From contig JARUPZ010000024.1 in NCBI GenBank assembly GCA_031213475.1, positions 2,825,403 to 2,889,402 on the forward strand: DNA of 64,000 nt. Direction: 5' to 3'. The stretch is from Nereocystis luetkeana. Lineage: Eukaryota; Sar; Phaeophyceae; Laminariales; Laminariaceae. Position numbers and translations under genes: made by a program. The notes under the pieces were generated by a model. It was not told where the DNA came from, did not search any database, and saw only the letters and a program-made list of their open reading frames with translations. Every line of letters starts with the position of its first letter. The stretch's first letter is position 1. Positions 46,699 to 58,870 of this stretch are shown here, piece after piece.

Positions 46699-47225
46699 AT
46701 GGCGCGGGGGTGGGCGTGGAGGGGCAGGTGGAGGAGGTGTTGGTGCTGTTGGTGGTGGTGGTGCTGCACGTGGAGGGAGAGACGGAGAGATCGCCTTTTG
46801 GGTCGGCGCTGAGCGCTGTAGTGATTCGATGCATCGGCAAGGCGGGAGTGGAGGGGGAGGAGGGAGAGGACACGCTCCGAATGGCGCACATGTCGGGAGG
46901 TTTTGCGGGGCAGGGAGGAGGGACGGGGGGGTGCAAGGGGGGGGGGGAGGGGGACGCTGGCAGGGGTGAGAGCGCGAAGGGGGGTGTACTGATGTCATGC
47001 ATGGCCGTAGTCGTATTACGGGTTGCGGGGGCGGGGGGAGAGGGAGGGGCAGGGAGGGGGGCTGGAGGGTGGAGATTGGCACGCTTTCGTTAACGTTCAG
47101 AAGAAACTGGAGTTGCAGTGATGTTGTGGGCGTTTTTTGTTCTGTTTTTCTTTCGTCCGTCCCGTTTGTAGCGCTGCCGATCGAGGGGAGATTATGCGAC
47201 AGGTTTGCCATCTGCTTGCGCTACG
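46699..47225. other. 3' flank of the unknown gene
   Basis: G-rich sequence with TGGTGGTGG runs, and a family C tail (minus) at 46985-47022. Low-complexity frames here are artefacts. Confidence 0.5.
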
Positions 47226-47239
47226 GTAGTTTTACCATA

Positions 47240-47425
47240 TAGAAGTTAGAATTTGGAATCTGGAATTTGAAATTTGAAACTTGAAATGTGGAGTAGGAAT
47301 TTGGAATTTGGAATTTGGAATTTGGAATTGGTAATTTTACCATTTGGAATTTGCAATTTGGGATTGTAGGTGGGATTTGGAAATGGAATTTGGAATCTGG
47401 AATTTTGGAATTTGATTTTAACGAG
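47240..47425. repeat. (GGAATTT)n degenerate tandem repeat
   Basis: About 20 units of GGAATTT, with variants GGAAATG and GGAATCT. Confidence 0.85.
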
Positions 47426-47890
47426 GCGGAGGCGGGGGTTGCTGTTACATGTAACCACTGCTGGAGGCAAGCGGCGTTTTTTTACCCGCGCTCGAGGGCA
47501 AATATGGGAGAGGGGACCGCAGTTTAACACTTTCGGCTGACCGGTCTCTATTTTACACCAAAAAAATAGCGAACTACTGGCAAAAGTGGCGTTGATGCGT
47601 CTTTTACTATACCTGGTAGCATTTTCGCCCGTGACTCCTGGACTGACCGCGCCCTTCACTAAAGGTAGCACCGAAATATACGCCATTGACGCGTCCGGAA
47701 AGACCGGTCTCGCGTATCAGTCTGGGCAGGAATGTGAGGACCGTTCGTGTATAAATATTATTATTGCACGGCCAAGGAACGGTTTGGCGTGCGTATTCCA
47801 CAAGGTGTGTACTCGTAACCATTTATTTGTTGTTCGTGGTTGGTCGGGTTTGTTGTATGAGGAGTTGAACGCATATCTTTAGGCCTCCGT
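47426..47890. other. Intergenic; nothing recognised
   Basis: A 98-codon open frame at 47586-47882 (plus) begins with a hydrophobic stretch (LLYLVAFSPVTPGL), but I see no family or splice context. It includes a TACCTGGTA footprint at 47610-47618. Confidence 0.35.
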
Positions 47891-47987
47891 TTAACCCCTT
47901 TAGAACCGTAGTCCCGTTTTGGGGACAAACTACTTGAAATTTGACTAGTTTGTCCCCAAAACGGGACTGCGGTTCTAAAGGGATTAA
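47891..47987. mobile_element. MITE family A, copy 5 (best preserved)
   Basis: TTAACCCCTTTAGAACCGTAG is mirrored by CTGCGGTTCTAAAGGGATTAA. The two 40-bp arms match at nearly every base around a 'cttgaaatttgacta' centre. Confidence 0.92.
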
Positions 47988-48414
47988 CACCCGCTCGCGC
48001 TGAAATCCGTCAAATTCTGCGTATTCGTGTGTTTTCTTTCCTGATTACATTGCTTGTTTGTTCTCTTTTCCCTGTTGGTATTCTATATTTCGATTTTGAA
48101 TTTTTGGCGTCGAATTGTTTTCATCCTGTCAACCGCATATCCTTCGTGTTTCTCGGGGTGAATTTCTGCCCACTGCTGTGTGAAATAAATCCTCCCGTGC
48201 TTTGCTGATCAAGAAAATCAACTATTGATAGTCTAATTAAGACCGCACTTTGGAGGTCAGAGTATCTGGATGGGGCGTCGACTTCCGCTTGCACAGCCGC
48301 TGCTGCAGCATGAGCATTTACCCCCGCTTGTGCTTGCGCAACAATCTCTGCCGCACAACGGATTGGGGGAGACTTAATCGCCGGGTGTCGGTCTGATCGT
48401 AAACATAAGGTATA
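47988..48414. other. Intergenic; nothing firmly recognised
   Basis: A minus-strand frame (48121-48696) contains an Ala-rich stretch (GVNAHAAAAAVQAEVDA) but runs into the dispersed repeat below. It is not accepted as a gene. Confidence 0.35.
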
Positions 48415-49803
48415 CAAGGCGCATCGCGCCGCGGGCGGCCTACACCGCCCGCTACGCTCGCTCAGAAAGGAAAAGTACATCAACTTACTACTTGTTCGCG
48501 AAGCCGACAGAGGTCCATGAGTGAATATAATTTTATGATCGTAGTTGCAAACAGGCGACTTGATAATGCCAAGAGTCCCGCCGCCATGCTTCAGGAGAAA
48601 ACAGCTCGGACGCCACAGGCGCTTCGCGTAGCGGACGGAACCGCCCACGCTCGCTAAAATGCCGTACGTACGTACGTGTACGTACGTACGTACCACAGGT
48701 AGGGTACTTATTTTCTTCTTTTAATACCAGGGTAAGCTGTATGTACGGAAAAGAGAAAGCATAACATGGCACAGCAGCACCGCAAAAACAATGTAAATGA
48801 TACCGAAAATTTCGGGAAGAAGAGAAAATCCCCGTCCCTCTCATGTAATGAGTAAAGCTGTATGCACGGAAAAGAAAAAGCATGGCACGGCGCAGCAGCA
48901 CCGCAAAAACAATGTAAATGAAACCGAAAATTTCGGGAAGAAGAGAAAATCCCCGTCCCTCTCATGTACCAGGTAATGAGTAAATAAAGCTGTGTGCACG
49001 GAAAAGAGAAAGCATAGCACGGCACAGCAGCACCGCAAAAACAATGTAAATGAAACCGAAAATTTCGGGAAGAAGAGAAAATCCCCGTCCCTCTCATGTA
49101 ATGAGTTTCTGCCTGATTGGAACACCTTACACGGGTCAGAAAAAACCCCGCACAACAGTGGAGCTTCTCTCTCAGCCTCGTACGCCGCCCGCCCCTTTCG
49201 CGACCACCTCGCCACCGATTCGGTCCGGGTAAAGCTTCCCTTGCTCTCTGCCACAGTGAGCCCCGTCGCCCGCCTCGCGATAAGCCGGGTGTTCACCTTG
49301 GCCGTCGTTCGCCAGCTCGACAATGTTGTTGCTCAGACTGGGTAGTTCTCTCTGTGTTTTTTAGCCCAGTCGCAAAAATAAGCACCGCTTGAATCTTACC
49401 TTGCAATCCCGAAATACCCTTCTATACTCGTAAATACTCAATCGAATTATTATGCAGATGGAGGCCAGACAGAGCCCATTCGTGCTTCCCTCTTCTCTGG
49501 AGGCACACGTGACGCCTAGGCACGAAATCGACGACCGCGCTCCTTTCGACCCCTCCTCTACCCGCCAGCACCCGCTGACACCTGCGACGGCGCTGGGCTC
49601 GCCCGCGGTGCCGTGCTCCGAGTACACGCACGCACACGAAAAACAAAATAAGAAAAAAGGAAAAACAGGACAGAAAGTGCCAAGAGAAATGGAGAAAACA
49701 AAGAACTGCTGGAAAGGTCCGGCAAGTTATAAAAGGAGGCGATTTCCAAGTGGGAGCTCTGAGAGGCCAGGGATGTACGAACCGAGCACGCTCAGAGAGT
49801 GAG
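48415..49803. repeat. Dispersed repeat R1, copy 1 (about 1.4 kb)
   Basis: It matches 53452-54563 block by block: 'gcgggcggcctacaccgc', 'gacttgataatgccaagagt', 'gcacagcagcaccgcaaaaa', 'cagctcgacaatgttgttgc', 'tccaagtgggagctctgaga'. Unlike copy 2, it contains three tandem units of about 125 bp at 48727-49110. The second unit carries a TACCAGGTA insertion. Coding capacity is unclear. The minus-strand peptide NIVELANDG is shared by both copies. Confidence 0.8.
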
Positions 49804-50860
49804 ATATCTGTAAGTAAGTAGTTCTATGCTACAGCAAGCAGTAGTTTTGGACATTTTGTGACCATCTCTTATGTACGTACGTACTTCGTACGTAAATAAC
49901 TGTCCCCGATATTTTTTCGGTAAGAAAGACCGGTGCAGAAGTATTATCCTGGTATATAATGTACTAGGGAATAAAAGGCCCTCCCGCCCCCACGGCGGTC
50001 GGGCCAGATTCCTGTAGATAATATAGGTCCTGGAGCTATAAAAGGTGAGCCAATACATAGGATGGACATCGATTGTGGCCCCGTGCTTTAAATATATGAA
50101 AACCACATTATAAGTCATTTTATCTTGGACCTAACCTCAATAAGCGTTAAAATTATGAATGGTGCAATATTTATTTGGTGTGCTTGCTCCCTCTCTGAAA
50201 TCTTGCACTGCAAGTTTATTAGCCGTTGGTTGCAGCAGCAGTACGATGCAATACCATCTGCGGGTAATACGATACACGCACAGCAGAGGGCCCACACTCG
50301 GAATATCGACAGTTTCCGTATCGAGCAAATTTCGTGCTCTGAATGCTGAGGCTATTAGGGGGATTGCGGCCTCAACATTGCGAGTGAATGGGAGTGAGTG
50401 TGAGCAGTACTAAACTTCAAACCTCGAAATACTGCCTGAATGCTGCGAGTAAGTGCGAGTGTGAGTAGTACTAAATATCCTAATGCCGCGGGTGCAAGGA
50501 GTGCCCGCAGGATCGGGCGCCGAAAAATCCGAATGAACGGTCGCCAATATTATCACTTTAATCGCGAGGATGAGGTGTGTTGAATCGAGGTGTCAGAGCA
50601 GAGGTCAGACGACCGTGCTGGTAGGATAATTAAATGAAAACGATGTCGAACTTACTTCATCACAAACACGAGGATGATGGAAACGGCAGCAGCAGTGGTA
50701 ACGCAAAATATAAATGCCGTACAAGACGTATCTGCACGAAGAACGGCTGTTATTATATTAATAGTGGTCATCGACAGAAGAAGAGTGTGCCGGATTGGGT
50801 CGTCCTGAGCAAAGGCCAGACGATGCTCGTAATATATCATTATGGGAAGGTACAGATAGA
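49804..50860. other. Intergenic; nothing recognised
   Basis: Short open frames on both strands without domains. Confidence 0.4.
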
Positions 50861-50869
50861 TGCTCCGAG

Positions 50870-51520
50870 TACCTTGGAGTAAAGTAACGAGTATCGGAGA
50901 TACATTACTTCAGGTACTTCGTGTACTCGGAGTATTTCAGGGCTCGATACTCCGGGATACTGCTCGTGCTCGGAGTATTTCGGATATGATCACTCTCAAT
51001 GCTGCTTGTACTCGGAGTATTTTGGGGTTCGATACTCTGAAACACTGCTGTACTCCGATTATTTCGGGGTTTATTCCTCTGGAATACTCGTTGTACTTGA
51101 AGTATTTGGGGATCTTGTACTGCTCCTACTTTAAGTACTCGGAGTACTTGGGCATTCTACTGCGAAAACTTCAATACTCGGAGTATTTTAGGGTTTCATA
51201 TTCCGAGGCACGAGTAATACTCGGAGTATTTCAGAGTTTTATGCTCCAAGGTACTCCGGGTTAGAGTATTACTCGGAGTATTTAACTCGGATGATGAAGT
51301 ATTCCTGGGTTCAATACTCGCGATACTCGGAGTACTCCGAGTAATTTAGATCTTTGTACTCCGGGTATTGCTTATGTTCGACTTTAAGTACAGCTCACAC
51401 TCCCAGTACTCGGAGTATATAGGCCTTCAGTACTGCTAATACTGCAAGTACTCCGAGTATTTTGGCCACCAGTGCTCTAATACTCGGAGTAGTACTCGAA
51501 GTACGAAAATTGCTCGGAGT
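50870..51520. repeat. Tandem array of the near-palindrome TACTCGGAGTA
   Basis: At least a dozen copies of TACTCGGAGTA or its complement TACTCCGAGTA are spaced 30-65 bp apart. They are separated by 'tttcggggttcgatactc'-like sequence. Confidence 0.88.
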
Positions 51521-53283
51521 GCGTGTTCTCGTCTCTCGCGGTCGGGTCGATAGTTGCGAGGCAGACACACAGACGGGGCCAACCCATTGGTCGACTTCGC
51601 GACCTGTTGGAGGTATAGTCAGGTTTCGTATGCCTTCGGTCAACTTCTTTTACCGGTAACTCATCCGGCCAGTTCGTTCGTGAGTCTCCGCGTTGCGGCG
51701 ATAGGCGGTTTGTGTGGTCTCATCACAGGTGCTGCAGGCAGGCTTCTTCCTTCCGCTGTTGTAGTATGCAGTTGAGTTGTGATTGCTCGGGGCAAGGTCT
51801 TCGCGCCGAAACTCATCGTCATCGCCACGGATCACCAACAACGCGGTATAGCGAGCGTGGCTCATCCTCTCTATTTATACGAGAGGTGAAGTCGGTTGGT
51901 TAAATTTTTTCAAATTGCGGCGGGTTTTCGATATGTAACGGCAAAGTACGATCTCGACCAACAACGCGGCGGGACAAACACGGGAGATATACCTTCTCGT
52001 GTCAAGCGTGCATGATTGTGTGTGTGTACAGTGTACAGCAGTGTGCTGCGGTAGAAGGAGATAGGGGGGATGATTTGGAAATTGGGCATTGTTGAAGAGC
52101 TATAGAGGCAGGTACTGCTTTGTTGTCTGCAATAATAGTCCACAGCGCTGCGTTTATAGTGTACAAAAGACGACAGAGAGGTTGGCGTGAACCCCTCGGT
52201 AGCTCGAAAGACTGTTGGTTCGATGGACTTCGGGTGAAGCGGTGGTAGATGACGAGAAACGGATGTTCAAAGCGCAGGAGGGCTGGAACACATACATGCG
52301 TGTTTCGAAGATGACAACGCAAAGGACATTATCTTGGAACGTTGGACGAAGGCAGCTTGCAAAAGGAGATTTCAGAGTATGTGAGAGATACATTGTTGCA
52401 CGAAGGGAGCTTACAAAAGTTGATTGAAGTACGTGAGGTATACATTTTATAAACAAGTTTGTATTAGTGGCAATACTATGATGAAGTTATAAATTGGGCA
52501 TCACACTGTCTATATATAATTAATAGATGTATGTGCTCGAAGAATTTTTGCTCTTTACGGGAGGGATGCAGAATCTGATGGCGATTTATTGTGTTCTCTC
52601 TTATCTACAGTTTATAGTGTTGCGCATTTGTTTGGTCCAAAAACGCACAACAAGGAAACCGAGCGAAACGACGCGAACAAACGAGATGGATGAGCACGAA
52701 CAAGGTTTCAACAGATCGGACGTATCATCATCGTCACACCGACCCCCGGCGGCTTCATGATCCAGACACTTGAGGGCAGTATAGATCACATAGTTTCCCG
52801 ACCTACACGGTACATAATATATATATGATCTCGTACATACAGTGGTTGTAGCGTATATATATATACTGCTGATTTACGGAAGGATACTTGATTTATGGGA
52901 ACGGCATCTACGCTATATTGTCGGAAGGCAAGCATAATACTAACATATAGCTCATCATCTATCCCTTTGTAGCAGGGTGAAGGCCGTATGATCTGACGCT
53001 TTGTTTACGCCCGGTAAGAGACGTGTGGCGAGCTTAAGCTTTATTTTGACCAGTCCACCGGAGGATTAAAAAACAACAACAGAAAAGAAGACGTCAATTT
53101 GGTGTCCAGGCTCAATGCCTTATTTTTTTCGGACCTTGATCTAACTCTACTGTATAGGATTTAGAGTTGGCCCCACTGTTGAGCGGCGTGCCTTAACCCT
53201 ATTTCTTGTTCTTCATGCCGATCTGGGCCTATTTTAATCTTTCAACACAAATCGGACGCCCACTGCTGTTGTATTTATAGTTC
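51521..53283. other. Intergenic; nothing recognised
   Basis: Moderate-GC sequence with open frames of up to 106 codons on both strands. None is recognisable. (TA)n patches lie at 52808-52865. Confidence 0.4.
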
Positions 53284-53391
53284 TCACGGGGGACAATAAT
53301 AGTAAATAGGATCTATGGCGAAGACCAAAAGCTAAATATTTCCCTATTTTTACCTACCACATTTGGTCCTGTTTACTTTGGTCCTCCGTAA
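53284..53391. mobile_element. MITE family B, copy 10
   Basis: 'Cacgggggacaataatagta' to 'tttactttggtcctccgtaa'. It is diverged but has both arms. Confidence 0.75.
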
Positions 53392-53451
53392 TAGTAGTAT
53401 TATGTATTTCCTTTGTTGCGAATTTGTGCTGTTGTTGTTGGTATAATGCTA

Positions 53452-54563
53452 CAAGGCGCTTCGCTCCGCGGGCGGCCTACGCCGCACGCTACGCTCGCTC
53501 AGGACGGAAACGTTTATCAATTTATGCGAAGCGGACAGAAGGTCCATGATAAAATCTAGTTTTTTTTAAATTAATGATTGTAGTTGCAAACTGGCGACTT
53601 GATAATGTCAAGAGTCCCGCCGCCATGCTTTAGGAAAACACAGCTCGGACGCCACATACGCTTCGCGTCGAGAGCGGTTCCGCCCGCTACGCTCGCTCAC
53701 ATGCCGTACGTACATACTCCAGGTAGGGTACTTTTTTTTTTTTCTTTGCTTGCTGTATGTACGAAAGGAAAGAGAAAACACAGCACGGCACAGCAGCACC
53801 GCAAAAACAATGAAAATGAAACCGAAATATTGGAAAGAAAGAACAAAATCTCCGTTCCCTCATGCAATAATTTGTTGCCTGATTGGAACACCTTGCACCG
53901 GTCAAGAAAGAAAGAAAAAAAGAACAGCACAGTTTCTCTCTCCGCCTTGCACGCCGCCCGCCCTTCTGGCGACTACCCCGCCACCGATTCGGTCCGGGTA
54001 AAGCTTTCCTCACTCTGTGCCACAGTGAGTCACGTCGCCCGCCTTGCGTGAAGCCCGGCGCTCACCATGGCCGTCGTTCGCCAGCTCGACAATGTTGTTG
54101 CTCAGACTGCGTGGGTCTCTCTTCGATCTTCAGATTGGCCGCAAAAATAAGCACCGCTTGAATCTCATCTTGTTATCCCGAGCGACCCTTATAACTCGTA
54201 CATACTCTATGAAAGCCAGACAGAGCCCATTCATGCATCCCTCGTGTCTCGAGGCGAACGCAACGCCTAGCAACGAAAACGGTTACCGCCCTCCTTACAA
54301 CCCCCCCTCTACCCGCCAGCACTCGCTGACACTCGCGACGGCGCCGGGCTCCCCCGCGTTGCCGTGCTCCGAGTATACCCACGCACACGAAACTAAAGGA
54401 GAAAAGAAGAAAACATAACGGAGAGTGTCATGAGAAATGGAGAAAACAAAGAACCGCTGGAAAGGTCCGCAAGTAATAAAGGCAGGCGGTTTCCAAGTGG
54501 GAGCTCTGAGAGGCCAGGGATGTACCTACCGAGCACCCTCAAGAGAGTGATATATCTGTAAGT
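53452..54563. repeat. Dispersed repeat R1, copy 2 (about 1.1 kb)
   Basis: See copy 1 at 48415. This copy has a single unit of the internal 125-bp repeat and shares the same left and right ends. The two lie in the same orientation about 5 kb apart. Confidence 0.8.
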
Positions 54564-54565
54564 AG

Positions 54566-54806
54566 TTCTATGGTGCTCTAAATGAGGCTGAAAGCCCGGG
54601 AATCACCCTAGGTTTCAGGTATTGGGATCGTACATTTGTAGTACTGCGGAGGAGTATCTTAGATGTAAAATCAGGCGTTTTCCCAGCGAGGCACTAGCCT
54701 TGCCCTCAGTCTCCACGTACGTGCACGAAAGGAATAAAACTGCTCGTCAATCTCTAAGCAAACAGCGCACGTGAGTACCAACGAGTACCGGCTACACTAA
54801 CTACTA
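54566..54806. repeat. Dispersed repeat R2, copy 1
   Basis: 'Atgaggctgaaagcccggga' to 'gtaccaacgagtaccggcta' is homologous to 62565-62785. It abuts R1 copy 2. At the position of the TACCTGGTA in the other copy, this one has only 'gagtaccaacgag'. Confidence 0.8.
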
Positions 54807-54811
54807 GTAGT

Positions 54812-55466
54812 TCATAAATCTGCTACCACTTCTGTATGTAGATACATTACTCTATGGGCGTGGCAGGCGCAGTTAATTAACCTGTATATTAGAATAACGC
54901 GAGTACACACAATATGTCTAGGTTCGTTCGTTCTGTATACGTACGGATACCTTATACTGTAGTGCCCTGGATCACTCGATGTAAGTTCGGGATTTTTTGG
55001 ATGAGGCCTCCTGCGTCGACCCGTGGTCTCGCCCATACTTCGTTGCGTCGTTGGATAGTATTTTGTTGTGTGTGCCCTTAATAGACCACTGGTCGGATAC
55101 GTAGTTGTCTCACCCAAACTTCGTGACGCTTGTCTCAACCCTGTCTCAACCACATGCTGCGAAATCTTTCTCGAACTCGGGCGACAGAGGAAGGCGGCTA
55201 GCGTCTCCGCGTAGTGCTGGTCGCGTTTTCTCTTGCCACCCTGGACCCGGCCACTATTAATAGAAGTAGCGCCAATGTAGTGCTTTGCTATTGCCTCCGT
55301 CTTGCAACCACCGATTTTCATGATCTCGTCCACCGCCGTCCCGGCCAGGGATCTGGTGAGGGAGCCTCCCATTCGAAAGGAGTGCATCGTGAAATGGTTC
55401 GGCAGGCCTGCCTCTCGCAAATGGGCCTGCAGGGAAGAGGCCATTCGGGCTGCGGAGAGGGGCCGA
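54812..55466 (-). pseudogene. Tyrosine recombinase C-terminal fragment (retroelement)
   Basis: The minus-strand frame contains a typical tyrosine-recombinase C-terminal block: MHSFRMGGSLTRSLAG with the HxxR motif, then GGCKTEAIAKHYIGATS with the likely nucleophile Tyr. The N-terminal catalytic Arg region is missing. A C/G homopolymer at 55474-55487 marks the break. Such recombinases integrate DIRS-like retroelements and Crypton-type transposons. The gag-like gene upstream on the same strand suggests the former. After about 55100 the frame becomes low-confidence tail. Confidence 0.75.
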
Positions 55467-55724
55467 GAACCCCGCCCCCCCCCCCGTCGTAACCACGGGG
55501 AAAATATGCCCCACGGTTAAATCTCACCCAATCCGCTGCGCGGCGGATATTTACGCCGTTTCCGCCCGGCTCGCGCACGTCTCCGGGCAGCCCCGGTCTG
55601 CCAACACTACTACCGCCTCGCTAGAAGCATGAAGCGTCTTACCAAACTGAAAAAAAAAAATCAAGCCTCTAGACTCTGGGAGCCTCAGAATTTGCGAGCC
55701 CAGAGAAAAGGAGAGGTCGTTTCC

Positions 55725-56130
55725 CCCGGGGACGGGGGGGGGCATGATGGGCGAGAGCGGGAAAGGATGCCGTAAAGGGGGTCGCGGCGGCGGCGGTGGG
55801 GGTAGTGGAGGGGGTGACAGCCTCCCGCCGCCACCGCCGTCGAACCGCGCGCTATCGGCTCCCGGTTCGGATGGAATGATGCAAGAAGAGGAGAAGCAGC
55901 CTTTTCAGCCGGTTCCGGAAAATTCTCGCAAGTAGGATTTCCCGGAACCGGATGAAAATGCTGCTGTCCCTCTTGCATCATTCCATTGAAGCAGGAGCCG
56001 ATAGCGTGCGGTTCGACGGCGGTGGCGGCGGGAGGCTGCTACCCCCTTCACTACCCCCGCCGCCGCCGCGGCCCCCTTTGCGGAATCCCTTCCCGCTCTC
56101 GCCCATCATACCTCCCCCCGTCCCCTGGGG
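55725..56130. repeat. Palindrome, arms about 195 bp, spacer about 17 bp
   Basis: 55725-55921 is nearly the exact reverse complement of 55939-56130. Each arm, read outward-in, encodes the same MMGESGKG / KGGRGGGGG / SLPPPPPSNR peptide. It therefore looks like an inverted duplication of one coding segment. It lies between the gag-like exon and the recombinase fragment. Confidence 0.9.
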
Positions 56131-56929
56131 AGACTGGAGCATGGCCGGCTGCGTAGCGGTGCCGGTCGAGCGCTACGCCCCCGCCGGCAGCGGAGCAAAG
56201 CCGACGGGCGGCGCCCGCTGCCAAGAGCCCCCAGAGGACGCTGCGTGGCCGCGAAACACGGGGCCGCCATGGGACCTCGCCCCCTGGGTGCCGCCCGCAG
56301 GGGTCGCCGTCCCAACCTTAGTCCCCGGGCGCTGGGCCTTCTGGATGGCGCGGGCATCCTTCAGGTCCCGCTCAAAATAGTCTTTTGACAGACCGCGGGT
56401 GTTGGGGAGTTTAAAGGTGAACACCGACAGGGTCACTGCCGCGCAGTCGAACCGCCGGAGGATGAATTCCCCGCCGGTAGGGGCGCGTTCTAAGATGCTC
56501 TTGGCGTGGAAGAGCCCCAAATCGTTGGCCAGATCGGCCGCCCTGCGCATGGGGTGCTCGAAATGGAACCAATTGTGGGTCCCGTCCGAATTGCACCATT
56601 TGTTCGTCATGTCGACGATGCACTGCTGGAACTGTCGCCGAACAAAAACAAAGTTGCGAGGGAAGAGAGATAGGTAAGAAGGTGGGCAACGCCGTACCAG
56701 ATCCAGACTCACACAGCGACATCGCACGCAGAGCATGCGAAGACGTCCCCGAAGGACCGTACACGTCAACGGCGAGCACACGGGTATACAGAGGAAGCAA
56801 GCGGGCACCGGCACCAGACACCTCTGCTTCCATTACTCAGAGATACACAACGGTGTGTGCACCAAATTAGTCGTCAGAAACGTAGTCGAGAAACTAGCGG
56901 GTACCCCGGTACCAGCTACCTCAGCATCA

Positions 56930-58190
56930 GCACCCACGTACCCGCGGCGTGTGTACGATACCTCATGAAGTACTTCACCACACAATTCTAGCGAGATTGG
57001 TCGAAAACGAGTATCTCTCCGTACAATTTAGCGACCTTCCAATTCTCGAGTACACAACGGCGTGAGAGCGGGTACCCCGGTACCAGAAACCTCAGCATCA
57101 GAAAATAAGGGGAGAAGCGAGCGGGCACCCCGGTTCCAGAAACCTCAGAATCAGACCCTGACGTACCCACGGCGTGTGTACGAGATCTCATGAAGTCATT
57201 TTTGCGACATTTAGGCGAGAAACAAGCGCGTACCTCGGTTCCAAGACACTTCAGCCTGAGATACTCACATACCCTCGGCGTGTGTACGATCGCGTGAGGT
57301 GCGCTCAATACGCCTCTAGCGACACTCACGTACCCACGGCGTGTATACGAGATCTCATGAAGTACTTCTCCATAAACTTCTAGTGAAGATTAGACGAGAA
57401 ACGAGGGGATCCCCCGGAACCAGCTACCCTAGCCTCAGACGCTCACGTACCCGCGGCGTGCGCACGAGATCTCATGAAGTACTTCTCATAGCATTAGCTT
57501 TTAGACGAGAAACGAGCGGTCGCCCCAGTACTAGACACCGCAGCCTCACACACTCACGTACCCATGGCGTGTGTACGATATCTCATGAAGTGTTTCTCAG
57601 TACGCTCTATTAATAGCGACACTCACGTACCCACGGCGTGAGTACGAAATATCATGAAGTACTTCTCCATAAAATTATAGTGAAGATTAGACGAGAAACG
57701 AGCGGGTCCCCCGGAACCAGATACCTCAGCATCAGACCCTCACGTACCCACGGCGTGCGTACGAGATCTCAAGAAGTACTGCCCATAATATGTTTAGCGA
57801 AAATTGGACGAGTAACAAGCGGGTACCCCAGTACCCGACACCTCAGACACTCACGTACACACGGCGTGCGTACGAAATCTCATGAAGTACTTCTCCATAA
57901 GATTCTAGCGGAAATTAGACGTGCAGATGACTCAGCGTCCGATACTCACGCACACACGGCTCAAGCATCCGACCCTCACGTACCCACGGCGTGCGTCCGA
58001 GAGCTCATGCAGTACTTGTACATAAATATTAGCGAGAAATCAGACGAGAAACGAGCGGGTATCCGGTACCAGATACCTCAGCATCAGACACTCATGTGCC
58101 TACGGCGTTAGTACGATATCTCATGACGTACTTTTCCATAAATTCTGGCGACACTCACGTACCCACGGCGTGAGGTACGTCTCAATAAAG
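56930..58190. repeat. Minisatellite, about 110-bp units (ACTCACGTACCCACGGCGTG)
   Basis: About ten units share 'actcacgtacccacggcgtg', 'tacgagatctcatgaagtac', 'gacgagaaacgagcgggt' and 'accagacacctcagcatcag'. Several units have internal deletions. It lies inside the proposed gag-like intron. Confidence 0.9.
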
Positions 58191-58204
58191 TTCGAGCGGA
58201 AATC

Positions 58205-58870
58205 AGACGAGAGTCGAGTACACACCGGCGTGTGGAAACTAGCCGAGGACGAGCGGGCCAGGTTCGAGTACATCGTACCCTCCAAACAGCAGTACGGACA
58301 AATGAGCGGTAACGCATACGAAACACGTGACATGACGAGCACGCCGCGGGTCAGATTCAAGAGCCTCGTATACCGCAAGTGCCCCGTATACAGCAAACAG
58401 CAGCACGAACGCGGGGACAGCCGCAAAGGACAAAGCCCCTGAGCACGACACCAGCCGAGAAGCTACAGGTACCCCGGTACCCGACACCTCCGCATCTGCC
58501 ACTCGAGTACACACCGGCGGGTGGAATTTTGTAGAGGACGAGCGGGCCAGATTCGAGTCCCTTGTATCCTCTAAGCAGCCGCACGCACAAATCACCCAGT
58601 GACGTACATGAAAACACGTGACATGGAGAGCACACGGCGGGCCAGATGCAAGTGTCTCGTATACATCAAACAGCAGCATGTACGAGGAAGCGACCGCAAC
58701 GGGCAAACCCACAGCTGTTCACACGTACCCGGCTATGGGGGTCGTATATCCCCAAGTGGGCCAGCGACAGCACCGACGGACAAAGTCCCTCTGCGCCTCG
58801 TATACTCCGAACAGCAGCACGCACGAGGAAGCAGCCGCCACGGACGAAGTCACTCCTTGACTCAGAGCGA
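58205..58870. repeat. Tandem duplication, about 300-bp unit
   Basis: 'Gagtacacaccggcgtgtgg' recurs at about 58508, and 'gaggacgagcgggccaggtt', 'acacgtgacatg' and 'aaacagcagcacg' recur in order. A partial third unit follows 58780. Confidence 0.8.

Noticed and set aside
46003-47211. 402-codon minus-strand open frame
   Set aside because: It consists of Pro/Thr-rich translation of GGT repeats and C-tracts overlapping exon 6 and family C.
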